Below, one piece after another: positions 1-12,761 of a DNA stretch of 64,000 nucleotides. The stretch lies in contig CM072155.1 of NCBI GenBank assembly GCA_036850595.1, forward strand, positions 7,319,475-7,383,474, read 5' to 3'. The position numbers were made by a program, and so were the translations under genes. The notes under the pieces were generated by a model. That model was not told the DNA's origin, did not search any database, and worked only from the letters and a program-made list of their open reading frames with translations. The stretch is from Rhyacichthys aspro (taxonomy: Eukaryota; Chordata; Actinopteri; Gobiiformes; Rhyacichthyidae). Each line of letters starts with the position of its first letter. Position 1 is the stretch's first letter.

Positions 1-3000
1 AAGCTGCCGCACCGACAGGACATCCGGTTGCAGCCCTCGGACTTTACCAGGCCCGTCCCGCACTTGACGCACTTCCTCACCCGAGCCGCTGTCATCCGCT
101 CCTCACTGTATAGACGTTAGTTACAGAATTATAAACAAATAAAGTAACACGGTATTTCGGTGTCTTGCAATTATTTTAGTTTGAAATGGATGTAAATACA
201 ATACTACATTCTAAGGTGAATTGTAACATTTTATTGCATCCAATATTTTGTTATCTCCAACTTGCTGATAAATATCATTATCATTATTATTATTATAAAA
301 CATGTGTAAACTGAACTGTAATCTGTTTCTATATTGAAATCTATGTCAGCTCTGGCTTCTCAGACTGTCCCGCTGATGGTTATACCAGGCTACTTCCTGT
401 GTCTTTCAGCGCCGGGAAATAAGACGAGCTGTGAATGGCCCAAAACAGGAAGTGCTGCCTGTCATCCTGCTGAGCCACAGGAAACAGCCGGTCTCTACAC
501 TTCCTGGACCGGTGTCCGGGAAACAGAGCTGTTTACCCAGCAAAACCAGTCAAGGAGTTAAGGTGCAACAGGAAAAACAGAGCTTTGACTGAAGCACCTG
601 AACAAAATGCACCCCCAAACTGTAGATGCTAAATCTATATTATCTATCTATATTATTATTATCTATATTAGTGTAACAATGTGTAAGACTGGAGAGACAA
701 CGTGCAAGTCTTACGTTGCCATGGAAATCAGTAGAAAAATGTGGAATATTTCTTATGTCTCTTCAGTGGCTATGTTGATATATAAACTTTTTTTTGGGGT
801 GTTTTTTGGCCTTTATTTATTGTGTATAGTAGCTGGACAGGAAATGGGGTAAAAGAGAGTGGGGAATGACAAATGACCTGACTGAGACTCAAAGCTGGGT
901 CTCCCGTGTGCTAGGCGTATGCTCTACCTGAGCTGCCAGGGGCGCCCCCCAATATTAAACATTGCCATTTTTTGTACAACCCTAAACCGGAATTGACAGA
1001 CTTGGCATTGCAATATCCATCATGACAAAACCTGCTTAAATATTGTTAAAATACACTTGCAGATCAAAACAATAAGCCAGCAAGAGGTTAAATCAAATTG
1101 TAAGTCAACCAAATATCTGTATTATATCTGTGTTGTATTGATTTTAACAATGCAAAAATAGGAATTCAAATATCTTTCATATCAATACTGCACTATAGTT
1201 ACTGCATATTGCATGTCCTTCTGGTATAATTCAGCCCTAGATTATCTACTAGAGATACATTGTGAGCAGAGGAAAGCCTAAGGCCCTGATTCTGTATGAA
1301 TGTAAGGATTATAATGAAAGAAAGGAAAGCAATACAGGTGTACGTAGGGCTTTGCACTGGGGTGATTCACATTTTCTTTGCACCATGTCCATTCTAAGTT
1401 CTTATGCACTTAACCTATGAGTCTAAAAATTGTTTTGTGGATTTGAGATGTGGACAACCATTCGAGACACTCACAAGAGCACCCTCATGCGGATCTCGTC
1501 CTGCTCCAAAACCTGTTCACATGTCTTCCCCATGTGCTCCTTCCACTGGACATGGCACTTTCGACAGCTCTCCTACAATCACATTGACAGACAAGAAGGG
1601 AAAAAGGTTTCTTTAGAATCATTTTAAACATGGGTCTACATTTTTAACCGCTGTAGTCAGTGTGTTCTTTTTTTGTATCTGCTCTATATGCCACTGCTGC
1701 TGCCACTGCAGACACAGTGAGGTGTGGCTGTCTCTGCAAATATGTGTATGTGTGTGTGTGCTCGCTGCTCAGTTGCTTAGAAACAGCAACTCCATCCTCC
1801 AGCTCCTTTTGTGGTGTCAGCCTCGAGACGTTGAGCTAAACGGACGTGTGGGGCAGACAGACATCAACGCGGCCAAGCGGACCGAACTCTGACTTGCCTC
1901 GGCGCTAACCCTCAGCTAAAAGGGGTTGACATTAATATTTTAACCACTTATGGAAGACTGAAGAGTAAGACATGACAGCCGATGCCATGTGGTATGATCC
2001 ACATTTCCGTGGTCCCCTCCAGTCTGACATATGACCTTGAAATGAATAAAAACTCTCTTTTTTTGTGACTTCTTTACATCAATTGTTTATGTGTTTCAGC
2101 TGGCACATGCATTTTCCCTTTGAATTTGTGAGAGAGGGCAAGGTCAGCCAGAGGGTGTGGAAGAGTCAGGGTTTTTTTCTTTTTTTTTTTGGCGTTCCGA
2201 ATGGGAAAACAAGGTCTAGTCTCTCCAAAGACGAACTGGAAAGCATGTGGCAGTCAAAAATGTGAAAAGACAAGCCTTATTTTAATCAATTTCAAACATA
2301 AAATACATGTCAATGAGACCAATAGTAATGTGGCTTTGTATTTCTTCAATGAGATGCAGAAAAGAGCACTGGTTTAATTGAACAAGAAAAAAAGAATTTA
2401 ATGACAAAACATCTGGCTTTGATGAAATAGGGGTCAGCGTAGAAAAGGAGGAGGGGTTCATGTGCATGAATTAGACTCAAGTGTCAGTGAAAAAAACTGA
2501 TCAGACAAAGGCTGGGAGCAAGGGAAGCATGAGAATAGGAGGTTGGCAAGGCAGAGTGGTGAAAGATAGCCCCCTAGTGGTAATACTCAGACCAGGAAGT
2601 TGAGAGGTGATTTATCGGGCCGTGTGTGTAGCGCTTGTTCGAGAGCTGTCAGACAAGCCACTGCAAAACAACAATGCACCTGAGCTCTTATAGTGCAGCT
2701 AAAAATACACCCTCTTACATCACGATCAACCCTTGCACTGGGCGTGTCCTCCCACCTCTGATCTTAATTTGAATAAGTGTCAGGCTGAACTCGTCACGTG
2801 GCTTTAAGAAAGACACACTAAAACATCTAAAATTGTTCAAATCCTTTCACAATGTCCTCTTACAATATATATTCTACTACGTTCCCCCTCTTGTTCTCAC
2901 CCCTTTCTCTCTTTTCATTCATACCTTGCCACTCCTACCCTGTATCTTCCTGGTTTTTCCTTATGCGGTGCTCTCTGCAGCAGTCCTTATAAGGCAGTGC

Positions 3001-6000
3001 AGAATGCTTGCACTGCACTGATTGGGGGGCCATGTTTTTTGGGTGGGGAGGTGGCTTTGACTGTATAGAGGAGACTTCAAATGGATATTCAATACTGGGT
3101 TAATGTGGAGACTGGAGTAACACCATATAGAAAGTCCAGTGTGATTGACATCGCGTGGCCTACATTTTTACATCCCCTGCTTTATGGTGTAATCACACGC
3201 AGGCCTGTGCTAATGTCCTCCGAGCCACATGTGGAATACATTAGAGTCTGTATGTGTAGGTCAGACGGAGCCAGGGGAGAAAGACGAGAAAACTGGGTCA
3301 AACTCCATCTGAATCACATTTGAAACAGAGCAGGAAGTGTGTCCGACCAGTAGGAAACCAGTTCAGGGGGAGTGGAAGGTCCGGGCGGCCAATCAGGCGG
3401 CGGCGTGGACGCAGAGCGGGTGGGCTTTAGGAAGTGTGTCAGTTACATAATGATGCCCCTCCCTAATGGTAGAGGAAAGCAGCCTCTACTGTACAGCAAC
3501 AGTGTGCAGCTGGACAAGAGTCGTGAAGCACAGCAGCAGAAAAGTGAACAATAGGTTGCATAAATGCATAAAGAGGAAACGGGCAGCTTCAGTTCTGCTA
3601 ACAGCAGGGTTTGGTAAACAACATTGACGATTCCACATTTTTTATGCGGCTTTCCAATGGTTCCTTTCATATTTCTTCCTGAAATACATATTGTATACCT
3701 CTAAATTGTCACAAAGAAAAGTACACGTCTCCACAGAACTATGGTAAATCACTCTGAAACTCCATTAACTCATGCACATAATATAATTAAAGTAATAAAA
3801 AGTATTCTCCAAATAAGTCCCATTTAAAACATTATACAACACACATGTTCATAAATCTTTGGGTGTGTACAGTGTAATGAAATGCAGCTGTGCAAAGACA
3901 CGGTGCAGCAGCCACTGTAAGGCTTTGGCCCCATCTACAGGCGTCCATAAAGAATTAAAGGAGACGACACCAGCGCTTGGTTTGTTGGACACATTTCCCA
4001 CTGTAGACTCAGGGCATCAACAACAGGAAACAGCATTTTGGTTAAACTTATATCAAATAAACTATTCATCTGTCCCGGTACCTTTTCATAACCATAATCA
4101 AGGAGGTGTTAAACTTGTTTAAAAAATCATCATGAAGAAGTTCAAATTAACAATCTATTTAAATCAATTCTGACCATGGAGCTGTTCTGATTATATTGGA
4201 GGAGTCCCACAAACAGCTTCCAGAATTACAAGCGAATAAACATGCTTCACTAAAAAAACAAAACACATCTCTCCTTCTAATCTGGGAAAAATGAATATGC
4301 ATTTGTGACTTTAGGTGATTCACAAAGACTGGCTGTGTGGTTGTGTGAATAAGACAAAACAACACAAATGGATGAGTGGGAGTTCAGTGTGGTTAGATTT
4401 GGGAAATATTTAGCAAAATAATGGTTTTAGACGGGAATTCATGTTCGAATGCCGCCCCCGACATTCCTCAGACCGAGGGAGGAGGTCCAGAGATAACACA
4501 GACAAACAGACAGAGGTAGAGACCTCACCGGATAGCACCTTTTTATCATCAGCCCCAACAGTGCTCATCAATCTGCCTTTAGAAAGAATCTAAACACTTA
4601 TGTCTGAGCTGAAATACTCTCAGACTGGCTTCAGTATCTCCAGACTGTGAACATTCCTTACAGCTTCGGTCGATATGACGGTTTAATACTCAGAGCTGAC
4701 TGACCTTGCGACACCGGGGGTTGGGACAGCTGAACCTGGAGATGTTTTTGTCCAACAAGGCTGGGAAGTTACAAAATGGACACCTGCAAAAGAGAGGGAA
4801 CAAGTGGGCTCGAATAGCGTGGCGAATAGGAAGCATCTCTGTTAAGGGTTGCACTCTATTTAACTTTATTTGTGCTCACTGTTTTGTATTTCTTTTTGTC
4901 CAGTAACATTTTAAGGGCTGAACCATACGACACACTTTTGACAATGGATGATGTTTATGTTGCATTATTCGAGGTCAAAGAGTGAGTTGTAGCTCTCTTG
5001 TTCCTGTGCCATCCCACGTGTAACCCCTTGGTAAAAACAAGGCTAAAGTAGTGAGTAGTGAGTGTGAATGCTGTGTTACTTAATGGCTTTGTGGCGAAAA
5101 AGCCCACACATACCTCACTAGTTCATCAGCACAAGTGGCAGCGACCGCCTCCTCCGCCTGCCTCTCGTAATATTTACACAGTATGTTCTCCGGCAGCACC
5201 TTCTCCAGCTCACAGACCGGGAACGAACACTGGCAGTTCGCACTCATGCAGCTCAGTTGTGACTGAAACAACACATGCAAGGGTTTCAAAATGTAGCCGA
5301 AAGTGCTGATAATTACATTGAGGAAAGTTTGACTGATAAATATATCAACATATATCAATAAGCATTATGTCGTGTTGACTATATTGAAGAGTTTAACATG
5401 TACATGACCATAATAATCCGATAACTGGCAGTAATCAGATAATTGGAAAACTTGGATGTGATGCGTTTAAATGCACTTCAGAAATGCGATAATCAAAAAA
5501 CCCTGGAGTAGTTCCGTAAAACTAGAACTTCCTTTCATTATTTTCAAAACATGCGCTCTAGTCTGAACATGGGAGGTTATAGGTCTGCAAAAAAAGATTG
5601 TTGTTCGTTTAAAGGCATGTTTTGTTGTGTTTTGTTCTCCGCTAACGTAACAAAAAAATAGTCAATTACATTTTCTGTTTTTGTTTTTTTTGTTTTTTAC
5701 ACATGTGCAGATGTAAAAGAACAAAATAAATCAGAAGAAGAGTAAAGATGCATTCAGATATCGGAGTATTGGGGCGAAAACTAGGTGTGTTAATGCGATC
5801 TGATGACTGCTGTTATTAGATAAAAGAAATCAATTATGCTGTTTACAGGATCACTTGAATAATCTGATCTCAACTCCAGAAATCTTATAATGATCAGATT
5901 TTTAGTGTCAATGTAAACGAGCTGAATTATAGTAAACCTTCAAAAACAAAAGCACACTTTGAAAGTTGACTGCAGAATGTCTATGAGCGTGTGTTACCTT

Positions 6001-9000
6001 TCCAGAGCCAAACACTGCCTCCTGAGCGTAATTAACCAGGCACTCTTGACAGAACAGGTGACCATCTGAACACTGGGTCATCTTCTCAAAGGCAAAGTCC
6101 CCGTAGCAGCAGCCACACTGAATCAGCTGGCCATCCTGGAAAATAATCATACATAAATCGAATATCATTTTGGATAAAGTAACAGTAATAGTTGTTTGTG
6201 TCACCAAAATAAAAGCTTTAATCAGTTTTTACGGTTACCTTCTTATACTCATCCTCATTGACCTGCAGAGCCAACAGGAAGTCCTCGTGCTGAAGAGAAA
6301 AAGACACAAAAAGAGTGTTTATCACAGACAGACAGAGCCAGTGGAGCATGCTTGAAAAAAAATGACACTGAAGTAACGTACAGAACATGTGTTTTATGGC
6401 TCAATAAAAAAAACAAAAAACACAGTGGGCCTTTACCTCTGCCCATTCCTTGGCTTTCTGCAGGTAGAAGGATAGCTCTTTCTGCACAGACGGCTCTAGA
6501 TTACTGTACGTCCTGCAATAACGGCGGTCACTTTCCAGGAAGTACATCCTCTTCTCAAGCTTGACTGTACCTAGTGGAAAGAAAGACAATTCTTTGGCAA
6601 TAGAATAAAATGTATCGCCATCACAATAAAACAAATAAATTCATGGATTCAGACTATGTGACAAATGATTTGTTTACCGTGTTCAAAGTGAAAATCGATG
6701 TAACAGCGCTCAGATGAGGTTCGGCTCCGTCGTCTTTTTCCTGAGGGGTCGCCTGAGTCCTGCCACTTTTTAAGAGCTTCCCATAAGGCCTGAGGAGTAG
6801 GGGTTACAAAAACATATTTATAAAAGGAGAAAAGGGAAAATAAAGGGGAAAAAGGAGTTGCGTTAATTGCATTGTGGGAGATAAGGTACCTTGCGTGTGA
6901 TTGCATAGTGTCCCTTCAAGGCATTGAGCGTCCATTTGATGTCTTGACAGCTGAGCATCCGAAAATCGGCCATGAGCAAATCAGCCGCTTGCATCACAGC
7001 TTCATGCCCCACTGTGCCCAGCTTAGTGTAGTCAAACAGGTCTTCCGTCGCCTGGGAGTCATTTAAAGTAGATTACAAATGACAGCTAACCAGGACTATA
7101 ATTTATCAAATATCGATAACATCTAGAGCACACATGTCAAACTCAAGGCCCGGGCCAAATGCGGCCCTTTGCAATGTTTTATGTGGCCCTTCAGTACATT
7201 TAGAAGGAGATATTTTTGGCTCTAGGTTTTATTCATTGAATTTGTTTTGAACATGTTTTAGATGGATTTTTTGCAACAAAGATAAATAAAATCTGTTCAA
7301 ATTCAACTAAAATCTGTTGAAATCTATCTAAAACCTGTTGGAATCTAACTAAAACCTTTTGGAATCTAACTATAACCTGTTGAAATCCAACTAAAACCTG
7401 TTGAAATCCAACTAAAACCTGTTGAAATTCACCTAAAATCTGTTGAAATCCATCTACAACTTGTTGAAATCCATCTAAATCTGTTGAAATCCAACTAAAA
7501 CCTGTTGAAATCCATCTAAAATCTGTTGAAATCCAACTAAAACCTGTTGAAATCCAACTAAAACCTGTTGAAATCCAACTAAAACCTGTTGAAATCCCTC
7601 AAAAACCTGTTGAAATCCATCTAAAACCTGTTGAAATCCAACTAAAACCTGTTGAAATCCATCTAAAACCTGTTTCCATAAAAGGATGAAATGAAGGTTT
7701 ATGTGATAACTTTTGTGAGACTCAAATGAAGATGACATCCCACATTAAAAAAGTTAATAAAAGCCACCAAATGTCACCATCTTCTGCCCCTGAAAGGATT
7801 CTTATTAACTTTTGCGGCCCACCACTTTGAGTTTGACACCACTGATCTACTGCTCATACACACACCTCTGTCTGGGTGTCTCCAGACTCCAGGAGGATGC
7901 TGGTGGGAGCTACTGTGGCTGCAGCAATCTCCCTTTGTGGATACTGCGGGTTCTCCAACAGCAGGTTACAGATACTGAAAACAAATAGAATTCATATGTT
8001 CACTTAAAACGTCTTGTATAAAGACAAACTGAGTAGGCTTTATTCTTTTTCAGCCATTCTGATGACCATTTGCATCTAGAATCTGGAGTTTATGCCAAGT
8101 AATTGATTGCAAAACAACCCAAATCATCATCCCTCCATTGTTGTGCATTGGTGGTGTGCAATGTAAAAGATGTTATTTTTATTTACCTCATACTAAAACC
8201 CAATATGATCCGATAAATAGATATATCTTACACATTCAAGTCTGTCACATTATTCTTTTGGATCAATTCTGCTACATAGGCTTCTTGGACATCTGGAAAT
8301 AGATCCAACTGAAGAAGACACAAAAAAGACACATTTTGAAATAAAACATACAATCATAACAATTCATGCACTGTTTTACTCACAACTCCAGTGATAAGAG
8401 CCCTGATGTGGGACTGCTGCTCTGGTCTCTCTCGTGGAGCAGAGGGACCTGGCCGTGCGTCCTCTATTCTGGGAATGTCTTCTCGTGCTGGAGGGACCAC
8501 CACCAGACGGAGGCCGGCGGCTGCCCTGTCCAGGTTTGGGGCTGGGAGCTGCTGTGGGTTGTCTCTGTTGTGGGACACAGAAGCTGCAGTAGCAGTAGGG
8601 GCTGGAGGGTTTGCATTAGGCACACTATTGTTAAGATTTTGCGCTCTTGGCAGAGGATCGGCTGCCTGGCTCCCGAGGATGATCCTGTGGCCTGCTTCTG
8701 GGGGTCCAAGTCTTTCTGGGGCAGCAGCTATGAGCACTGCAGGAGGGGTCACTTGTATCACATGTGCGCCATTAGGGGCTTGGACTGGGGCTTGGGCAGG
8801 GGCTTGGGCTAAGGGCTGTGGTTCAATCTGAATGAGATTGCCCTGCCTGTGATGGAGTATCACAGGTTGCAGCGGGGCCTGGGCTCTGAACTGCAGCTGG
8901 GGCTGTGTGATCAGGGCGGAGGCTTGTATGCTCGGCTGCTGCGGAAGCACAAGCAGCTTCACTGTTTTCACTTGGCCGAGGTTGGGCTGGAGCGTGCTGG

Positions 9001-10161
9001 TTTGACTGGACTGTAATTGGGTGGATGTACTCGGCTGTGGTTGAGGATGTGCAGATGAAGTGCTGGCCTGAGGATTGTCTTGTGTTTCAGCACTTGCACC
9101 AGTCTTTGCCTGTGTCTTTGTAGAAGTATTTGACACTGTGCTTGCCAATACAGAAGCCTGGCGTGAGGCACTAGAGGTACTCGCGTGGGGCTCCATCTCT
9201 GTCTGTGCTGAAGTGCCACGCTGTGAAACTCCAGATGTGCTCGGCTGCTCATCAAGTGTTCTTAATGGGAGCGCATTAGCCTGGACTTTTATGGAGGTTT
9301 TTATGGAGGTTTGGGTAGAGGAATCTACTTGATGCTTCACATTTGTATGTGCTGATGTATCTTGTTGCACTGAGTCTGTGTTAGGCGTTGGCCGAGACAG
9401 GGCAGCTGAAGGGCCTGGCTGAGGCTGCTCTGATGTCGCTGTCGCTGGTCGGCTGGCCTGTCGATTTAGAGGGGAGGTGGCCTTAGTGTCTCTGGAGGTA
9501 GAGGGGGTGGCTGAGCAAGAGGAAAGTGGGGAGGAAGTAACATCTACAACGGCACTACTTTGACCAAATACTTGATTTGGGTTAAATGAAGTCCCACTCC
9601 ATTTTGCTGCTGGGCGAATCACATGTCTGCGTGCCGGAGTATTAGCCTGTAAAGCAAAGAGATCAGAGATATAAAAAAAGTTTAAGCAGAAATGCCAATA
9701 AATACAATGCCTGTGACTTTGTTCTTTAAATAATAAACTGGCATGCTATCACTTGGTTTTATCACCTCCAGTATGCTGACATCGTCATCATCAGCATCAT
9801 CTGGGACGTAAACAGGACTGGAAGGTACCAGAGTCAAAGGCTCCTCATCCGAATCATCCGAAATAGTGATAAGCTCACTCTGACGGCGACAAGAACCTAC
9901 AAACATGTACGGGTGGACCACAGATTTTTTTTTCTTAAGAATAGGTGTAACCATATTGCAAAGAAGTCATTCCTGTTCCTCAGAATGACTTGCAGTGAGA
10001 GAGCTTGATAGTCAAGATGTTGCAACAAACTGTAAAACTTTAACACTGTCAGACATGATATGTTGTATATGATAAAATACTAGAAGAGCCCTACCTTGAC
10101 TACGGTGAATGTTGAAACTTGCCAAGTGAATGACATCATCATCACTTCCTCCATCTGCCAT
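1..10161 (-). CDS. rnf216: E3 ubiquitin-protein ligase RNF216 (TRIAD3), partial, 3' end outside window
   Basis: RBR-type E3 ligase that passes ubiquitin through a RING2 cysteine thioester. Exons in transcript order: 10161-10095, 9896-9766, 9646-8384, 8308-8232, 7974-7866, 7051-6890, 6789-6678, 6570-6437, 6289-6239, 6135-5998, 5262-5114, 4783-4705, 1572-1475, 105-1. Phases join without a break for 891 residues. The start MADGGSDDDVIHLASF resembles human RNF216 (VIHLNNF). Exon 3 encodes 421 residues of Ser/Thr/Gln/Pro-rich, probably disordered sequence. Exon 6 carries DIKWTLNALKGHYAITRK, near-identical to the human segment. RING1 begins at about C709 (CGCCYGDFAFEKMTQC), the IBR lies at about 770-850, and RING2 starts at C869. 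The likely catalytic Cys is C882 in SEGCNRMSC, bases 30-32. The donor of exon 2 (GAG|GTGATA) is weak and uncertain; the other junctions look good. The intron between exons 5 and 6 holds a hAT element. The last C-terminal part lies left of base 1. Confidence 0.93.
788..950 (-). repeat. tRNA-derived SINE copy
   Basis: On the minus strand the element opens with a tRNA-like head beginning GGCGCCCCTGGCAGCTCAGG. It has an A-box-like stretch (GCTCAGGTAGAGC, about 934-921) and a B-box-like stretch (GCTTTGAGTCTC, 895-884). A body ending in an AATAAATAAA and A-rich tail follows (about 788-815). The order of tRNA head, unrelated body and A-rich tail is that of a SINE. It lies in the last intron visible of rnf216. 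The family name is not assigned and the boundaries are approximate. Confidence 0.6.
1573..4704. other. Large rnf216 intron, no gene seen
   Basis: This 3.1 kb intron lies between the exons encoding the IBR (4783-4705) and the following exon (1572-1475). I found no coding exon in it on either strand. The short open frames here have no recognisable domain. A GC-richer patch near 3360-3480 has no gene-like structure that I can see. Confidence 0.6.
7129..7844. mobile_element. Non-autonomous hAT-type DNA transposon containing a minisatellite
   Basis: The ends are inverted repeats: left CACACATGTCAAACTCAA, right (reverse complement) CAGTGGTGTCAAACTCAA. Both run on into GGCCC-rich sequence typical of hAT ends in fish. 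The 8-bp flanks atctagag (7121-7128) and atctactg (7845-7852) agree at 6 of 8 positions, as expected of an aged hAT target-site duplication. No transposase is present. The interior is mainly a 21-bp tandem array (separate entry). The element sits in a rnf216 intron 14 bases from the boundary of the exon ending at 7866. Confidence 0.72.
7290..7675. repeat. 21-bp minisatellite inside the hAT element
   Basis: About 18 tandem units, each containing variants of ACCTGTTGAAATCCA followed by ACTAAA or TCTAAA. One unit near 7472 is a base shorter, which shifts the phase. Read on the minus strand the array is open and would give repeated GFQQVLV/GFQQVLD heptads. That is a property of a 21-bp unit and is not evidence of a gene. 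Confidence 0.9.
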
Positions 10162-11250
10162 GATGACACGACTCTAACCAGCAGCCCACAGTCACTCCAC
10201 AGTCAACGCCACCATCTACTCCACACACAAGCCATGTTAAGTAATAAAACTATAATAGAATTGTAATTGCACATCACATTGCACAATCACATTACGCGTT
10301 AACAAACATATCCGGATTCTTATGGAACACACCACAAACAGCTTACAATGATCACGCACTAAAGAGAAAGTAAATACGTATCACTCGTTAGTAGAAATGA
10401 ACGCAGGCCATGCCAATGTTTAAAATATTTAAACAAATCAGCTAGCCTTTTACCCTGCATAGCAAGCTAATCAATCACACAAATAAACTTCGTATAAAGT
10501 AAACATGAGGCTAAACTGTAGAAAACTAGGGATGCAACAAAGTGACATTTTGATACAATGCTTTCAGTTTTAGATTTAGTATCAACCCCATTATTGACCA
10601 CAGGGACAAAAATGACTTTGATTTTCAACCTTGAAAGTGCTATTGTAGATAACAAACACAGTTTCAATCAGATATTTCCGTTGCACTTACAGAACAAACC
10701 ACTGCACTTGGTTGAGCTAATGGCAATTAGCTTCGCTGGCTAGCTTGTAGGGTGAGTAGTTAGCTTCCTTTTGTATGGATTGTCATCAATATCACACCAT
10801 GAAACATCTTCTATACACGTTAGGATTTAAGTAAACATTCAACCATGCAAAATATGTAAAATACCACAGGTTTGTTCCAGAGATCCAGTGCAAAACGCCC
10901 TCTTGGACTGACAAGCTGTGAACATCGAAACAAACTGCCAAAACAAGACCAGGAGCAACGTCACACGCTGATGAGCATGGCGTGCCAGCTGAGACTTATG
11001 GGAATTGTGGTCTTTATAAAAACAACCACGAACATTACCTTTACATATCTTTCTAGGCAATAAAAAGCGTTTGATGTAAAGAGCAAATGCCACAAATGGT
11101 GTTCTTAATCAGTCTGTGGATTTGTTACAATATACAGAAAAAAGCAAACCTTGATATTCTTTTAGTGTCTGTGAAAAGCATAAAATTGTAGCTGACTGAT
11201 ATCAATTTCTAAACATTTTAGTCTAAATAAGCAACAGGAAAAACAACACA
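10162..11250. other. Spacer between rnf216 5' end and smurf1 3' end
   Basis: About 1.1 kb. The left part must hold the rnf216 promoter and 5' UTR; no TATA box is obvious. No coding exon is seen on either strand. Confidence 0.5.
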
Positions 11251-11266
11251 AGTATTTTTGATTTAA

Positions 11267-11272
11267 TTTATT
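11267..11272 (-). terminator. smurf1: Candidate poly(A) signal of smurf1
   Basis: AATAAA on the minus strand, about 1.5 kb past the smurf1 stop codon. It would give an AT-rich 3' UTR of about 1.5 kb. Other AT-rich hexamers lie nearby, so the exact site is not settled. Confidence 0.4.
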
Positions 11273-12761
11273 TTAATATAATCTTATTTACATAGTATTT
11301 TTTCATAAATGTTTAGTACATAGTAAGTTACAATGCTCTTGCATCCATTACAGTGAACTCAGAACCTAGAAATTGCAGATTGACATTACACTGCAGTAAC
11401 AGTCTTTGATCTTCAATCTACAACAGACCCCCTCTCTTCACCTTTCACTAACATTTAGGTTTTTCATTTCATCCTAAGGATAATTAAAGACTGTAAAGCA
11501 ACTTTGTTCATTCATAGTTCTTAGGATTACGTCTGTGATAAAGGGAACCTCTGTAACATTCAAGCAATAAGGAAAAGACAGGCAGGAAAACATAGAATTA
11601 AGGTGTCAAATTGGACAATGGAAAATGTATAAAAGGCTTATGATATTTTATTATACATGTTACATACAACCAAAAAATCTCGACTCCTTTCCATCTTCAT
11701 GACTCATTATAAAGAGAAAATAAAAATCACATTTGTGTCCTTTGACTTTCCCAGAATGTCAATAGAGTAATTCTTAAAAGAGGAAACTTTAAAACTAGGG
11801 TTGGGAAGGTAATTTCCCAGTCACTTCAATAAATGTAACATGGTATTCAAAACACCAACACACTTTCAGTTTTCATACACTTGAGAGATATTCTCCACTT
11901 TAATATGAATGTTAAAAAAGTAACAATATTCAATAAAACCCACTTTGTGGATTACCTCGAATGTGAATAGACCCTACGTCTCTGAAAGAGGGGTTGATGA
12001 ATAGATTAGTGTGAGCTCTGGTCAGAGCATATAGCAGCTTGGTCAGTAATCACTTAGTAATAAATAATAAAATAGAGTGGATAAGAGTGGTCGCAGATAC
12101 AAACAGAGAAAATAATAAGCTACTAAACAGCGAAGCAGGCTTTGTTTGATCATTTTTACAGAGTAACGGGATGCCATGCCAGACACAAACACGCAAACAT
12201 GTCTCAGATGGACATAAACACTTTTCTCCATTTCATGCACACATACACAAACAGACGGTCTGATACACACCAGTGGTTAAACATGAAGCGTGAATACAAG
12301 TAAGTCAATCAGCTTGTCAGAGAGAAAGACATCCAATCTTGCTTTGTTCTTCAGAAATAGATTTCCTGGTCTCTGTTCACAGGCTTGTATGTGATTATGC
12401 TGATGTTGTTCAGCGAATCAAGTTCGACTGGAGTCAAAATTGCTGTGGTGCTCGACATTCTGAAGAATGACATCATAGCTTGTTAAAACTCAAGGATAAA
12501 AATGCTTCTCCAAAACTTCTGAAAAAATTTTAAAATACTTTTTTTTTTTTTTACTGATTTTCTGTCTTTGCTGTGCTTCCTCCTTTAACCCCAAAAGTTC
12601 GGTGGTCAAGTAATGGCAAGACACTGTGTTCTTGTAATGCTTGGCTGCTTTGTATACTCTTGTGTATACTTGATATTGTGTGTGTTTAATTAAAATGTCA
12701 AATAACTGTGTGCAAGTGCAAGCTCAAGTGTGACTGTGTGTAGGTTTTGGTTGCGGATTCA

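Noticed and set aside
3330..3560. GC-rich patch with a 60-residue open frame in an rnf216 intron
   Set aside because: No splice-site pair with fitting phase and no similarity to RNF216 between the flanking exons, which already join correctly.
5058..5309. Plus-strand open frame with PPPPPAS run
   Set aside because: Antisense shadow of the rnf216 exon at 5114-5262.
7475..7738. Open frame of GFQQVL repeats, minus strand
   Set aside because: It is the translation of a 21-bp tandem array inside a transposon within an intron; no start context, domain or non-repeat sequence supports a protein.
8366..8831. Two overlapping plus-strand open frames of about 147 residues
   Set aside because: They are antisense to the long rnf216 exon, whose compositional bias leaves other frames open; the rnf216 frame continues in phase with its neighbours.
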